The notes: a model not told the origin generated them from the letters alone. Shown: positions 23,399-32,671, counted from the first letter of the stretch. The stretch: 64,000 nt of DNA from Xylophilus sp042867185 (GCA_042867185.1 JBHZQV010000009.1:110994-174993), one strand, 5' to 3'. A program made the numbers and translations.

Positions 23399-26300
23399 TC
23401 AACCCGGCAGCAGCGAATCCAGCAGGCGCGCCACATGCCATGCCTGCCGCCCCGCGCCATCGGCGATCTGGTGGCGGCAGCTGGTGCCGTCGGCCACCAC
23501 GATCGCGTCGGGGTGCTGGCGGATCTTCGGCAACAGGCTGGCCTCGGCCATCTGCATCGACACCGCCAGGTGCCGGGCCTCGTAGCCGAAGCTGCCGGCC
23601 ATGCCGCAGCAGCTGCTCTCGATCAGCTCGGGCTGCGCGCCCGGGATCAGCCGCAGCACGTCGAGGATCGGGGTGACGGCGCCGAAGGCCTTCTGGTGGC
23701 AGTGGCCGTGCAGCAGGATCGGCTTGCCGGCGGCGCGCAAGCCCACCGCGAAGCGGCCGGCTTTCGCCTCGCGTGCGATGAACTCCTCGAACAGCAGCGC
23801 CTGCCCGGCGACGGTGACCGCCTTCTCGCCCAGCCCCATCACCAGCGCCTCGTCGCGCAGAGTCAGCAGACACGACGGCTCCAGGCCCACGACGGGCACG
23901 CCGGCCCGGGCCAGCGGCAGCAGGGCATCGATGAGCGCGCCGGCGGTGGCCTTGGCCTGCGCGACCATGCCCGTCGCCAGGTAAGTGCGGCCGCAGCAGT
24001 GGTGGCCGCCGTCTTTCTCGACGGTGTGCAGCGTGTAGCCGGCGGCGGCCAGCACCCGGGCCGCGGCCCAGGCGTTCTCGGATTCGAAGCTGCCGTTGAA
24101 GGTGTCGACGAAGAGCACCGCCGTCTTCTGTCCGGCACGCGCGGCGGCGAGGGTGCTGTCGCGGTCGGAGAACAACGCACCGCCGGCCGCACCGCCCGAA
24201 GCCCCCGGGCCGGCAGCGCCGCCGGCGCAGGCACCGCGCCAGAAGGTGTCCCGCCGCCAGGTGGGCAGGGACCGCTTGGCCGAGAAGCCCAGCAGCCGCT
24301 CACCCAGCCAGGCGGCACCGGGCAGGGTATTGCGCAGGTTCAGCAGCCACGGCAGGCGGCTGGCCGCGCGGGCGTAGCGGGGCAGGTGGGCGACGATCCG
24401 GTCCTTCAGCGTGTGGCCGTGGCGCGCCTTGTAGTGGGCCAGGAACTCGATCTTCATCCTGGCCATGTCCACGCCGGTGGGGCAGTCGCGCTTGCAGCCC
24501 TTGCAGCCGACGCAGAGGTCCATCGTCTCGTGCATCGCCTCGCCGGTGAAGGCGTCGGGCCCTAGTTGGCCGGATACCGCCAGCCGCAGCGTGTTGGCCC
24601 GGCCGCGGGTCAGGTGCTGCTCGTCGCGGGTCACGCGGTAGCTGGGGCACATGGTGCCGGCGTCGAACTTGCGGCAGTGGCCGTTGTTGTTGCACATCTC
24701 CACCGCCTTGGCGAAGCCGCCGGTCACGTCGCCGCCGGTGCCGGGGGCGGTCGTCGCTTCGGTCACCGGGTCGGCGTCGACGTTCCAGGCCGACCAGTCG
24801 AGCACCGGCGTGAGCGGGATGCGGCGGTAGGGCGCGGGTGCGGTGGCCGGCGCGAAGCGGAACAGCGCGCCGTCGTCCATCCGCGGCGGGTCGATGATCT
24901 TGCCGGGGTTGAACAGGCCGATCGGATCGAGGTGCTGCTTGATCGCGCGGAAGGCGTCGTTGAGTCTGGGGCCGAACTGCCATTCGATCCATTCGCCCCG
25001 GCACAGCCCGTCGCCGTGCTCGCCGCTGTAGGCGCCCTTGTACCGGCGCACCAGGGCCGAGGCTTCTTCGGCGATGGCGCGCATCTTGGCCGCGCCGCCC
25101 TGGCGCATGTCGAGGATCGGCCGCACATGCAGGGTGCCGACCGAGGCGTGGGCGTACCAGGTTCCGCGGCTGCCGTGGCGGGCGAAGACCTCGGTGAGCG
25201 CGTCGGTGTACTCGGCCAGGTGCTCCAGCGGCACCGCGCAGTCCTCGATGAAGCTCACCGGCTTGCCGTCGCCCTTCAGGCTCATCATGATGTTGAGGCC
25301 CGCCTTGCGCACCTCCCACAGGTTCTTCTGCGGCGCGTCGTCGGCCATCTCGACCACGCTGCCAGGCAGGCCCAGGTCGCCCATCAGTGCGACCAGCCGG
25401 CGCAGCTGCGCCCGCAGCGCGGCCTTGTCCGCACCGGCGAACTCGACCAGCAGGATGGCGGCGGGCCGGCCGATCAGCGCCGTTTCGATGGTCGGGCGGA
25501 ACGCCGGGTTGGCCAGGCTCAGCTCGATCATCGTGCGGTCGACCAGCTCGACCGCGGTGGGGCCGAGCTTGACGATGTGCTGGGCCGCGTCCATCCCGGC
25601 GTGGAAGGTGGGGAAATTGACGACGCCCAGCACCTTGGCGCGCGGCAGCTCCGACAGCCGCAGCGTCAGGTGGCGGGTATAGGCCAGCGTGCCTTCGGAG
25701 CCGACCAGCAGGTGGGCCAGGTTGACGCTGCCGTCGGCGGTGTAGGGCTTCTCGTTCTGGTTGTGGAAGATGTCGAGGTTGTAGCCCGCCACCCGGCGCA
25801 GCACCTTGGGCCAGTGGGCCTCGATCTCCGAGCGGTGCCGCTCGGCCAGCCCGCGCACGAAGCCGGCGATCTCGGCCGCACGGCCGTGCAGGCCCTCCAC
25901 CGGCCCGAAATCCAGCGCCTGCCCGTCCGACAGCCAGGCGCTGGCGCCCAGCACGTTGTGCACCATGTTGCCGTAGGCGATCGAGCGCGATCCGCACGAG
26001 TTGTTGCCCGCCATGCCGCCCAGCGTGGCCTGCGCGCTGGTGGAGACGTCCACCGGAAACCACAGGCCGTGCGGCTTGAGTTGCGCGTTCAGGTGGTCCA
26101 GCACCAGGCCCGGCTCCACCGTGGCGGTGCCGGCCTGCGCATCGACCGCCAGCACCCGGCGGAAGTGCTTGCTGTTGTCGATCACCAGCGCCGCGCCGGT
26201 GGTCTGGCCGCACTGGCTGGTGCCGCCGCCGCGCGCCAGCACCGGCACCTGCAGGCTGCGGGCGATGTCGATCGCAGTGGCGATGTCCCGCTCGGACGTC

Positions 26301-26491
26301 GGCACGAAGACGCCCGCCGGCATGATCTGGTAGATCGACGCGTCGGTGGCGTAGCGGCCGCGCGCGCCGATGTCGAACAGCACCTCGCCCTCGGTCTCCG
26401 ACCGCAGGCGGCGGGCCAGCGTGTCGAGCGTGTCGGTATCGGGCAGCACGGTGCCGGCGGGGCGCAGGCGGTGGGGGGCGTCGATCTGCAT
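23399..26491 (-). CDS. FAD-linked, [4Fe-4S]-containing D-2-hydroxyacid dehydrogenase (YdiJ-like)
   Basis: A 1030-aa multidomain oxidoreductase. Residues about 50-280 are an FAD PCMH domain (VPVLARGGGTSQCGQTTGAA, GMAGNNSCGSRSIAYGNMVH), and 280-560 the FAD-oxidase C-terminal domain ending SGEHGDGLCRGEWIEWQFGP and LFNPGKI. Around 640-730 are two 4Fe-4S-type clusters of cysteines (CNNNGHCRK, MCPSYR, DLCVGCKGCKRDCPTG), and the C-terminal third has heterodisulfide-reductase-like CCG motifs (GGHHCCGRTY, SSCCGMAG). E. coli YdiJ, about 1018 aa, has the same layout and oxidises D-2-hydroxyglutarate-type acids. Start at 26491 follows a GAGAA ribosome site. It shares a module with the GntR regulator and a glyoxylate aminotransferase, so glycolate or a related 2-hydroxyacid is a plausible substrate. 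Confidence 0.85.
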   Translation of the reverse strand: MQIDAPHRLRPAGTVLPDTDTLDTLARRLRSETEGEVLFDIGARGRYATDASIYQIMPAGVFVPTSERDIATAIDIARSLQVPVLARGGGTSQCGQTTGAALVIDNSKHFRRVLAVDAQAGTATVEPGLVLDHLNAQLKPHGLWFPVDVSTSAQATLGGMAGNNSCGSRSIAYGNMVHNVLGASAWLSDGQALDFGPVEGLHGRAAEIAGFVRGLAERHRSEIEAHWPKVLRRVAGYNLDIFHNQNEKPYTADGSVNLAHLLVGSEGTLAYTRHLTLRLSELPRAKVLGVVNFPTFHAGMDAAQHIVKLGPTAVELVDRTMIELSLANPAFRPTIETALIGRPAAILLVEFAGADKAALRAQLRRLVALMGDLGLPGSVVEMADDAPQKNLWEVRKAGLNIMMSLKGDGKPVSFIEDCAVPLEHLAEYTDALTEVFARHGSRGTWYAHASVGTLHVRPILDMRQGGAAKMRAIAEEASALVRRYKGAYSGEHGDGLCRGEWIEWQFGPRLNDAFRAIKQHLDPIGLFNPGKIIDPPRMDDGALFRFAPATAPAPYRRIPLTPVLDWSAWNVDADPVTEATTAPGTGGDVTGGFAKAVEMCNNNGHCRKFDAGTMCPSYRVTRDEQHLTRGRANTLRLAVSGQLGPDAFTGEAMHETMDLCVGCKGCKRDCPTGVDMARMKIEFLAHYKARHGHTLKDRIVAHLPRYARAASRLPWLLNLRNTLPGAAWLGERLLGFSAKRSLPTWRRDTFWRGACAGGAAGPGASGGAAGGALFSDRDSTLAAARAGQKTAVLFVDTFNGSFESENAWAAARVLAAAGYTLHTVEKDGGHHCCGRTYLATGMVAQAKATAGALIDALLPLARAGVPVVGLEPSCLLTLRDEALVMGLGEKAVTVAGQALLFEEFIAREAKAGRFAVGLRAAGKPILLHGHCHQKAFGAVTPILDVLRLIPGAQPELIESSCCGMAGSFGYEARHLAVSMQMAEASLLPKIRQHPDAIVVADGTSCRHQIADGAGRQAWHVARLLDSLLPG

Positions 26492-26550
26492 GGGGTGTTC
26501 TCGTTTCGGTGGGGGTGCCAGCAAGGTGCGGGGTGGGGCGCGCGCCGTCG

Positions 26551-27240
26551 TCAGCCTTCTTGCGCCGGCGCCTGGAAGCGGCCCTGCCGCATCAGGTCGA
26601 GCACCGTGTCGCGCTTGGAGTGCAGGTGCGCCACCATCAGGACGCGCATGCCGTCTGCGTCGCGGGCGGCCAGCGCATCGACCATCCGGCCGTGCTCGGC
26701 CACGGCGCGCTGCCACTTGGCCTCGTCGTGGTTGGTGTGGAAGCGCATCGGATGCGCCCGCGCATTGACGCTGCGATAAGTGACGCCCAGCACCGGGTTG
26801 CGCGCCGCCGCGTTGATGGCGGTGTGGATGCGGGCATTGAGCTGGTAGTAGCCCGGCAGCTGGCGGCGGGCGAAGCAGGCCAGCATCTCGTAGTGCAGCG
26901 CGCGGATCTCGGCCACCTCGGCATCGGTGATGCGCTGCGCCGCCAGCTCGCCCGAGAAGCCTTCCAGGGTCGCCAGCACCTCGAAGGTGCTGACCACGTC
27001 CGCCTCGGTGAGCCGCGCCGCCACCGCGCCGCGGTTGGGCACCAGATCCACCAGCCCTTCGGCCGCGAGCAGCTTGATCGCCTCCCGCAGCGGGGTGCGC
27101 GACACGCAGAAGCGGGTGCACAGCTCCCGCTCGTTGAGCTTGGCGCCGGGCGGAATCTGGCCTTCCACCAGCATGCCGCGGACCCGCGACGCGACCTGGT
27201 CGTGCAGCGACTGGCGGGGAATCTCGATGATGTCGGCCAT
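26551..27240 (-). CDS. GntR-family (FadR/FCD subfamily) transcriptional regulator
   Basis: A 229-aa regulator. The winged HTH covers residues 10-75 (SLHDQVASRVRGMLVEGQIP, SRTPLREAIKLLAAEGLVDL) and the FCD ligand domain residues 85-215, with the metal-binding His pattern DLHAR-like LNARIHTAINAAARNP and GRMVDALAARD. Members bind small carboxylates. It lies just upstream of the flavoprotein and divergent from the aminotransferase; two inverted copies of TGAATGCAAA in the shared 128-bp region are candidate operators. It probably controls both directions in response to a hydroxy- or keto-acid. Confidence 0.9.
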   Translation of the reverse strand: MADIIEIPRQSLHDQVASRVRGMLVEGQIPPGAKLNERELCTRFCVSRTPLREAIKLLAAEGLVDLVPNRGAVAARLTEADVVSTFEVLATLEGFSGELAAQRITDAEVAEIRALHYEMLACFARRQLPGYYQLNARIHTAINAAARNPVLGVTYRSVNARAHPMRFHTNHDEAKWQRAVAEHGRMVDALAARDADGMRVLMVAHLHSKRDTVLDLMRQGRFQAPAQEG

Positions 27241-27262
27241 GGGGAGGGCGCCTCGCGGTCAA

Positions 27263-27272
27263 TTTGCATTCA
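27263..27272. promoter_or_regulatory. Candidate GntR operator, proximal to regulator
   Basis: TTTGCATTCA, 23 bp upstream of the gntR start, is the exact reverse complement of the site at 27331-27340. Flanking bases (AAATTG side, A/T run on the other) also match. Confidence 0.5.
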
Positions 27273-27330
27273 TTTTTGACGGGTCGAGTTCTAGGCGCAT
27301 CGTGGTAAACCAGCATGCGCTTTTGTTTTT

Positions 27331-27340
27331 TGAATGCAAA
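27331..27340. promoter_or_regulatory. Candidate GntR operator, proximal to aminotransferase
   Basis: TGAATGCAAA preceded by an A/T run and followed by ATTGG, 29 bp upstream of the aminotransferase ATG. It is the inverted partner of 27263-27272, 68 bp centre to centre. Confidence 0.5.
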
Positions 27341-27368
27341 ATTGGCGCACTCGAAAGGAACCGCCACC

Positions 27369-28607
27369 ATGCTCGCACTCGACTTCCACCCTACCGGCCG
27401 CCATTTCCTGCAGATCCCCGGCCCCAGCCCGGTGCCCGACCGCATCCTGCGGGCGATGAGCCTGCCGACGATCGACCACCGCGGCCCCGAGTTCGGCGCG
27501 CTGGGCCGCAAGGTGCTGGGCGGTATCCGCGAAATCTTCCAAACGCGGCACCCGGTGGTGATCTACCCCGCGTCCGGCACCGGCGCCTGGGAGGCGGCGC
27601 TGGCCAACACCCTGAGCCCGGGCGACAAGGTGCTGATGTACGAGACCGGCCACTTCGCATCGCTCTGGAACAAGATGGCGCTGCGCCTGGGTGTGGAGCC
27701 CGAGTTTTTGGCCTACGGCGGCACCGACGACGTGCTGCCGCAGGCCGCCAGCTGGCGCCGCGGCGTGCAGCCCGACATGCTGGAAGACCGGCTGCGCAAA
27801 GACACCGAGCGCAAGATCAAGGCGGTCTGCGTGGTGCACAACGAAACCTCGACCGGCGCCACCTCCGACATCGCCGCGGTGCGCCGGGCCATCGATGCGG
27901 CCGGCCATCCCGCGCTGCTGATGGTCGATTCGATCTCGGGCCTGGCCAGCGCCGATTTCCGGCACGACGAGTGGGGCGTGGACGTGACGGTCAGCGGCTC
28001 GCAGAAGGGCCTGATGCTGCCGCCGGGCATCAGCTTCAACGCGCTCTCGCCCCGGGCGCTGGAGGCATCGAAGACCGCCCGGCTGCCCCGCGCCTTCTGG
28101 GCCTGGGACGAGATCGTCGAGATGAACCACGACGGCTACTGGCCCTACACGCCCAACACCAACCTGCTCTACGGCCTGTCGGAAGCGCTCGACATGCTGC
28201 TGGGCGAGGGCCTCGACAACGTCTTCGCCCGCCACCAGCGCTGGGCCGCCGGCGTGCGCGCCGCGGTGAACGCCTGGGGCCTGCCGATCCAGTGCGCCGA
28301 CCCGGCCGTCTATTCGCCGGTGCTGACCGGGGTGATCACGCCCGAAGGCGTCGACGCCGACGCGCTGCGCAGGCTGATCCACCAGCGCTTCGACCTGTCG
28401 CTGGGCACCGGACTCGGCAAGCTCAAGGGCCGCATGTTCCGCATGGGCCACCTGGGCGACAGCAACGACCTGACGCTGGTGGCGATGGTGGCGGGCGTCG
28501 AGATGGGGCTGCAGCTGACCGGCGTGCCGCTCGCCGGCAGCGGGGTGCAGGCCGCGATGGCGCACTTCGCGGCGCATCCGGCGCCGCAGGCGCTGCGCAC
28601 GGCCTGA
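27369..28607 (+). CDS. Alanine/serine-glyoxylate aminotransferase family protein
   Basis: A 412-aa class V PLP aminotransferase. It would convert glyoxylate to glycine using alanine or serine. The N-terminal FLQIPGPSPVPDRILRAM and IDHRGPEFGAL motifs are typical of AGXT/SGAT; PLP is held by Lys in SGSQKGLMLPPG, with the MVDSISGLASADFR segment carrying the ring-contacting Asp. ATG at 27369 has an AAAGGAA ribosome site. Divergent from the GntR gene and the flavoprotein, it completes a 2-hydroxyacid to keto-acid to amino-acid route (inference). Confidence 0.88.
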   Translation: MLALDFHPTGRHFLQIPGPSPVPDRILRAMSLPTIDHRGPEFGALGRKVLGGIREIFQTRHPVVIYPASGTGAWEAALANTLSPGDKVLMYETGHFASLWNKMALRLGVEPEFLAYGGTDDVLPQAASWRRGVQPDMLEDRLRKDTERKIKAVCVVHNETSTGATSDIAAVRRAIDAAGHPALLMVDSISGLASADFRHDEWGVDVTVSGSQKGLMLPPGISFNALSPRALEASKTARLPRAFWAWDEIVEMNHDGYWPYTPNTNLLYGLSEALDMLLGEGLDNVFARHQRWAAGVRAAVNAWGLPIQCADPAVYSPVLTGVITPEGVDADALRRLIHQRFDLSLGTGLGKLKGRMFRMGHLGDSNDLTLVAMVAGVEMGLQLTGVPLAGSGVQAAMAHFAAHPAPQALRTA

Positions 28608-28663
28608 GCCGCGCGGTGCGGGCCGGTGCGGTCGGAAAGGCTGCGCCGAACCCGCGTTCTCTG

Positions 28664-28718
28664 TGCTATTGAAATGATAGCTAGAGGCCGGCGTGCGGAG
28701 CCGGCTGCCGGCCTATCC
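28664..28718 (+). repeat. 55-bp palindromic element, copy D (intergenic, forward)
   Basis: Begins TGCTATTGAAATGATAGCTA followed by two GCCGGC blocks. It lies 56 bp after the aminotransferase stop and converges on the copper chaperone gene. No terminator module like those of copies A and B is attached. Confidence 0.85.
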
Positions 28719-28839
28719 GGTTCGAATTCCGGCGGTGGGGCCGCCGGGGCGGCCCGCGGGTTCCCGACGGCCGCGCGTCGCTGCGGCGGGGCGGCCCTGT
28801 CGGCGCGCCGCCTGCGCGCAGCGGCACCGGCCGACCCGA

Positions 28840-29340
28840 TCAATGCTTGTGGTCGGCGCCGTGCATATGGTCGCCGTGGCCGGCCGCCGCCGGGGCCGCA
28901 CCCGCGTTCAGCGGCCGCACGGCGGCCTGCACCTCGACCGACTGGCGCTTGCCGTCGGCGCCTTCCACCACCAGGGTCAGCGGCACCGTATCGCCCACCT
29001 TCACCTGCTGCTTCAGGTCGAGCAGCATCATGTGGAAGCCGCCGGGCGTCAGCGCCACCGGCTGGCCGGCGGGCAGCGGCACGCTGTTGACCTGGCGCAT
29101 CTTCATCACGTCTTTTTCCATCGCCATCTCGTGCACTTCGACCGAGGGGGTCAGCGGCGAACGGGCCTCGACCAGCCGCGCGTCGGTGGGCGAGGTGATG
29201 GTCATGAAGGCGCCGGTCGATTTCTGCTGCGGCACCGTGGCCCGGACCCACGGGTCGGTGACCTGGATCCGCGCCTGGGCGGCCGCCGTGCCGGCGACGA
29301 GGGTCAGCGCGAGGGCGAGGGTGGTGGAGAAGGTTCGCAT
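28840..29340 (-). CDS. Periplasmic copper chaperone PCu(A)C (DUF461)
   Basis: A 166-aa exported protein with a signal peptide (residues 1 to about 22, FSTTLALALTLVAGTAAAQA). The family copper site is visible as His/Met residues in VEVHEMAMEKDVMKMRQV and GGFHMMLLDL. PCu(A)C proteins carry Cu(I) in the periplasm, commonly to cytochrome oxidase CuA. The C-terminus ends HGDHMHGADHKH, an extra His/Met tail that may bind a second metal ion. It is divergent from the LhgO-like gene with 326 bp between the starts, and no Sco partner lies next to it. Confidence 0.9.
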   Translation of the reverse strand: MRTFSTTLALALTLVAGTAAAQARIQVTDPWVRATVPQQKSTGAFMTITSPTDARLVEARSPLTPSVEVHEMAMEKDVMKMRQVNSVPLPAGQPVALTPGGFHMMLLDLKQQVKVGDTVPLTLVVEGADGKRQSVEVQAAVRPLNAGAAPAAAGHGDHMHGADHKH

Positions 29341-29666
29341 GGGAGGTCCTTTGTTCGGTGAAGGGGCCGGTGCCGGATGGCGGCCGGCGGGCATGCTGCG
29401 CCGACACGCGCAGGGGAGCCGCTGTGCGGCGACGGCCGGGAACCTGTGAACCGGGTCCGGCCGGCCGGGAACCGCGTCGGGATTATCCATCCGCCCCCGC
29501 GGGCCCGGCAGGGAAAACCCTGGCCCGCCCCGGGCACCCCTGCGGCGGGCGGCGGCGGGCGGCTGCGACACAATTCCCGGATGCATCCATCGACCCCTCT
29601 CCTGCACGCCCGAACCGCGCCCCCCGGCCGCGGCGCCCTGTTTTCGACGCTTCCGGAGCGGCGGCC
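29341..29666. other. Intergenic region between the divergent copper-chaperone and LhgO-like genes
   Basis: 326 bp of GC-rich sequence. Promoters for both genes should lie here, but I see no clear -35/-10 pair, operator or supportable small gene. Confidence 0.4.
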
Positions 29667-30800
29667 ATGAGCGGCCCGGCCATCGGTTTCGCCGACAGCG
29701 CGGTGGAGGACGTCGATTGCGTGGTCGCCGGCGCCGGCGTCGTCGGCCTGGCGGTGGCGCGGGCCCTGGCACTGCAGGGCCGCGAGGTGCTGGTGCTGGA
29801 GGCGGCGGACGCCATCGGCACCGGCACCAGCTCCCGCAACAGCGAGGTGATCCACGCCGGCATCTACTACCCGCACGGCTCCCTGAAAGCGCGGCTCTGC
29901 GTGCAGGGCAAGCAGCAGCTCTACCGCTACTGCGACGATCGGGGCATCGCCCACCGCCGCTGCGGCAAGCTGATCGTCGCCACCAGCGCGGCCCAGGTGC
30001 CGCAGCTGGAAGCCATTCGCCAGCGGGCCGCGCGCAACGGGGTGGACGACCTGGTGCTGCTGGATGCCGCCGCGGCCCGGGCGCTGGAGCCGCAGCTGCA
30101 ATGCGCCGGCGCGCTGCTGTCGCCCTCGACCGGCATCGTCGACAGCCATGCTTACATGCTGGCCTTGCAGGGCGATCTGGAGCAGGCAGGCGGCATCGTG
30201 GCACTGAATTCACCCCTGGCCGGCGCTGCATACCGGCATGGCGCTATCTATTTAGTAGCAAACGACGGCCTGACGCTGCGGGCACGTACTTTCGTCAACG
30301 CCACCGGCCTGACCGCGCCGCACCTGGCGCAGACGATGGAGGGCTACGACGCCGCGCTGGCGCCGCAGGCCTATTACGCCAAGGGCCACTACTTCGCGCT
30401 GGCGGGCCGCGCCCCGTTCGAGCGGCTGGTCTACCCGGTGCCCGAGGCCGCCGGCCTGGGCGTGCACCTGACGCTGGACCTGGGCGGCCAGGCCCGCTTC
30501 GGCCCCGATGTGGAATGGGTCGATGCGCCCACCGACCTGGCGGTGGACCCGCGCCGCAGCGAAGCCTTCTACGCCGAGATACGCCGCTACTGGCCCGCTT
30601 TGCAGGACGGCGCGCTGCAGCCGGCCTACGCCGGCATCCGGCCCAAGATCACCCCGCCTGGCGCACCCGCGGCCGATTTCGTCGTGCAAGGCCCGGCTGA
30701 GCATGGCGTGCCAGGCCTGGTGCACCTGTTCGGCATCGAATCGCCGGGGTTGACGAGTGCGCTGGCGCTGGGGGACGAGGTGGCTCGGGTGCTGGGTTAG
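29667..30800 (+). CDS. FAD-dependent oxidoreductase, L-2-hydroxyglutarate dehydrogenase-like
   Basis: A 377-aa DAO-fold flavoprotein. The dinucleotide motif is VVAGAGVVGLAVARAL (about 19-34), SSRNSEVIHAGIYYP is the LhgO-type FAD/substrate segment, and GIRPKI and FGIESPGLTSALALG close the C-terminal FAD site. LhgO oxidises L-2-hydroxyglutarate to 2-oxoglutarate; the substrate here may be another L-2-hydroxyacid. Repeat copy E lies in frame at about residues 181-198 (SPLAGAAYRHGAIYLVAN). The gene is the last GC-rich one before the AT-rich insertion at 30801. Confidence 0.85.
   Translation: MSGPAIGFADSAVEDVDCVVAGAGVVGLAVARALALQGREVLVLEAADAIGTGTSSRNSEVIHAGIYYPHGSLKARLCVQGKQQLYRYCDDRGIAHRRCGKLIVATSAAQVPQLEAIRQRAARNGVDDLVLLDAAAARALEPQLQCAGALLSPSTGIVDSHAYMLALQGDLEQAGGIVALNSPLAGAAYRHGAIYLVANDGLTLRARTFVNATGLTAPHLAQTMEGYDAALAPQAYYAKGHYFALAGRAPFERLVYPVPEAAGLGVHLTLDLGGQARFGPDVEWVDAPTDLAVDPRRSEAFYAEIRRYWPALQDGALQPAYAGIRPKITPPGAPAADFVVQGPAEHGVPGLVHLFGIESPGLTSALALGDEVARVLG
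30206..30260 (-). repeat. 55-bp palindromic element, copy E (inside LhgO-like gene, reverse)
   Basis: Ends GCTATCTATTTAGTAGCA on the plus strand, with the GC-rich half upstream. It is read by the gene in the same frame as the aceF, lpdA and waaA copies (S/VP-LAGA...GA...VA). More diverged than the others. Confidence 0.65.
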
Positions 30801-30925
30801 CACTCATCGGTATGCGTCACATCCCGGGATAATTAATTTAAAAAATATAAAATATTTACAGCGCGCCTAAAATATTGCGTTAGAGATATTGTGTAATCCG
30901 GAGTGTGATTGAAAATCTGTCCTGG

Positions 30926-32671
30926 CTATGCTGCGGCAGGGGATTCGGAAGTAATGGAAAGTTTAGTGCTCAGTGGAATGGCTCTCAGCTCTTCGATGAG
31001 ATCGCCCCGACGGAACGTTGCCGCAAGCCTAGGAAGTTTAGGCTCCTCTGCCCCATATACTTTTCTAATTGCTTCACCAATGTCTTTGATTGAAGCTCTA
31101 TAATAAATTTCTCCATTATCGACAATCATGCTTCTTGCTTTTTCAAAATAAATATGGTCGATTAGATCGACTTTCCTTCCATTTTTATCCAAAAGATCTG
31201 ACATTAAATACTCGCCCATTCGCATGGCGAGAAAACAAGATGCGTAAGGTACAAAAGCGGGCGCGTTGTCTTCTGGTCTACGCCTTTTGTTTTCGGCGAT
31301 TCTATAAAGAAGTGTGGCCGCTACAACTTGCGCCCCTGTCAGGTCATTAGTGAAAATATCTTTATAAAGCTTGCCGAAATGTTCTCGCGCAAAAAACTTG
31401 GCTTGGTGAGGTTTCTGTCCCCAAACCGAAAGCACTGCTTCGGCCGCAGTGCCACTCGTAATCTCCTCTGATCGTGACGAAATAACGTCAGAGCGTTTGC
31501 GCCTGTACGTGTAACCCAGTAAGCCAATGTCTTTCTCAAGTCTGATTTGCGTGCTGTCATTGGATTTCAGATCTCGTAAATCAACAGGATTTTGACTATT
31601 GGTTGCATAGGTGATGTTTTGAACAAACGTCTCATTTTGCGAGGACAGCTGGTAGATGCGAACCATGACAAAAGCTTTGTCCATGTTCTGCAAATTGGCA
31701 CCATTAAGGTCCGCCAAAACCCTGTGGATTGTGTTGGAAGTTTGGCCGCCGTTGATAATCTGTAGATCTTTGATATTTACTTGGTAATCAGCGGACTGCA
31801 ATCCGTTGTACTCGAAATTGCTGCAGGCTATAGTAATTCCGTTGTTGTAAAAATAAAAATTGGATCGTTCATCAATGCGCGTAAGAGTTTCCTGGATTGC
31901 TTCGTTTACCCGATTGCCCGAAAGTCCCAGATAGCGCCGAATATTTCTTTCGAGCAAACGATCGCCATTTCGGTTAATCAGAGCGGCAATTTCCTGAACG
32001 CTGGCTTTCCCAACAAGAACACGGCTAAATTCAAAATCTTCAACAACTGCTTTTCCCGTAAGCCTCAATGAATCCGTTACGGGCTTGGTGGACTGCATTA
32101 TTGTCAGCAATGTATCGTGATTTACGTGCTCCCAAGTAACCTGGCTTTGATTTCCGAATCTTGTAATATGATCCTCAGCAATTGCATTCCACCGAATTCC
32201 ATTGCTACAGAGGACAACTCGAACTTGCGGAATAAGGCCGTCGCTAATGAGTGACCTGACCTCGGCAACTTTCGGTTCCAGTTTTTTATTGGCCACCAAT
32301 TGCGAAAATGGGTCGAAAAGGTGGCGCACGGCTCCAACTGCGCTAACGATCCCAGATTCTGGAAAATTGCCTTCGCCAATGAAGTCGGTCTTGAATGAGT
32401 ACTTTGCCTGGAAAATTGTGACTACGAATTCGCCATCCAAAACTTCTCCGATGTGCAATGCGTCGACGCCGAAATCATTGCCGCCATCAGTCAAGGTTTC
32501 AAACGCTTCATCTTCATTTAAATTAAGCAATGTTTTTGCGCACAAAAAAACAAAAGACAACGATTTCTGTCTCTGTAAATCATTAAAAGAAAATTCCGCT
32601 ACAATTCGAGGCCCAATCTCGTCGACAAGCCTGTTAAGTTGCTGGTCGACGATTGCAGCATTGATGTTCAT
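30926..32671 (-). CDS. AIPR-domain protein with PD-(D/E)XK-like N-terminus; candidate phage defence gene
   Basis: A 581-aa protein in AT-rich DNA unlike its neighbours. The C-terminal two thirds match the AIPR (abortive infection phage resistance) family: RNIRRYLGLSGNRVNEAI, FYFYNNGITIAC and DLQIINGGQTSNTIHRVL, spanning about residues 225-520. The N-terminus has a nuclease-like pattern: Asp70 in NDFGVDALH and Gln88-x-Lys90 in VTIFQAKYS, typical of Mrr-like restriction folds. It stands alone between lhgO-like and pyrD genes, with no visible methylase or partner, so it may be a single-gene abortive-infection system. Function is inference from family and context. Confidence 0.75.
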   Translation of the reverse strand: MNINAAIVDQQLNRLVDEIGPRIVAEFSFNDLQRQKSLSFVFLCAKTLLNLNEDEAFETLTDGGNDFGVDALHIGEVLDGEFVVTIFQAKYSFKTDFIGEGNFPESGIVSAVGAVRHLFDPFSQLVANKKLEPKVAEVRSLISDGLIPQVRVVLCSNGIRWNAIAEDHITRFGNQSQVTWEHVNHDTLLTIMQSTKPVTDSLRLTGKAVVEDFEFSRVLVGKASVQEIAALINRNGDRLLERNIRRYLGLSGNRVNEAIQETLTRIDERSNFYFYNNGITIACSNFEYNGLQSADYQVNIKDLQIINGGQTSNTIHRVLADLNGANLQNMDKAFVMVRIYQLSSQNETFVQNITYATNSQNPVDLRDLKSNDSTQIRLEKDIGLLGYTYRRKRSDVISSRSEEITSGTAAEAVLSVWGQKPHQAKFFAREHFGKLYKDIFTNDLTGAQVVAATLLYRIAENKRRRPEDNAPAFVPYASCFLAMRMGEYLMSDLLDKNGRKVDLIDHIYFEKARSMIVDNGEIYYRASIKDIGEAIRKVYGAEEPKLPRLAATFRRGDLIEELRAIPLSTKLSITSESPAAA

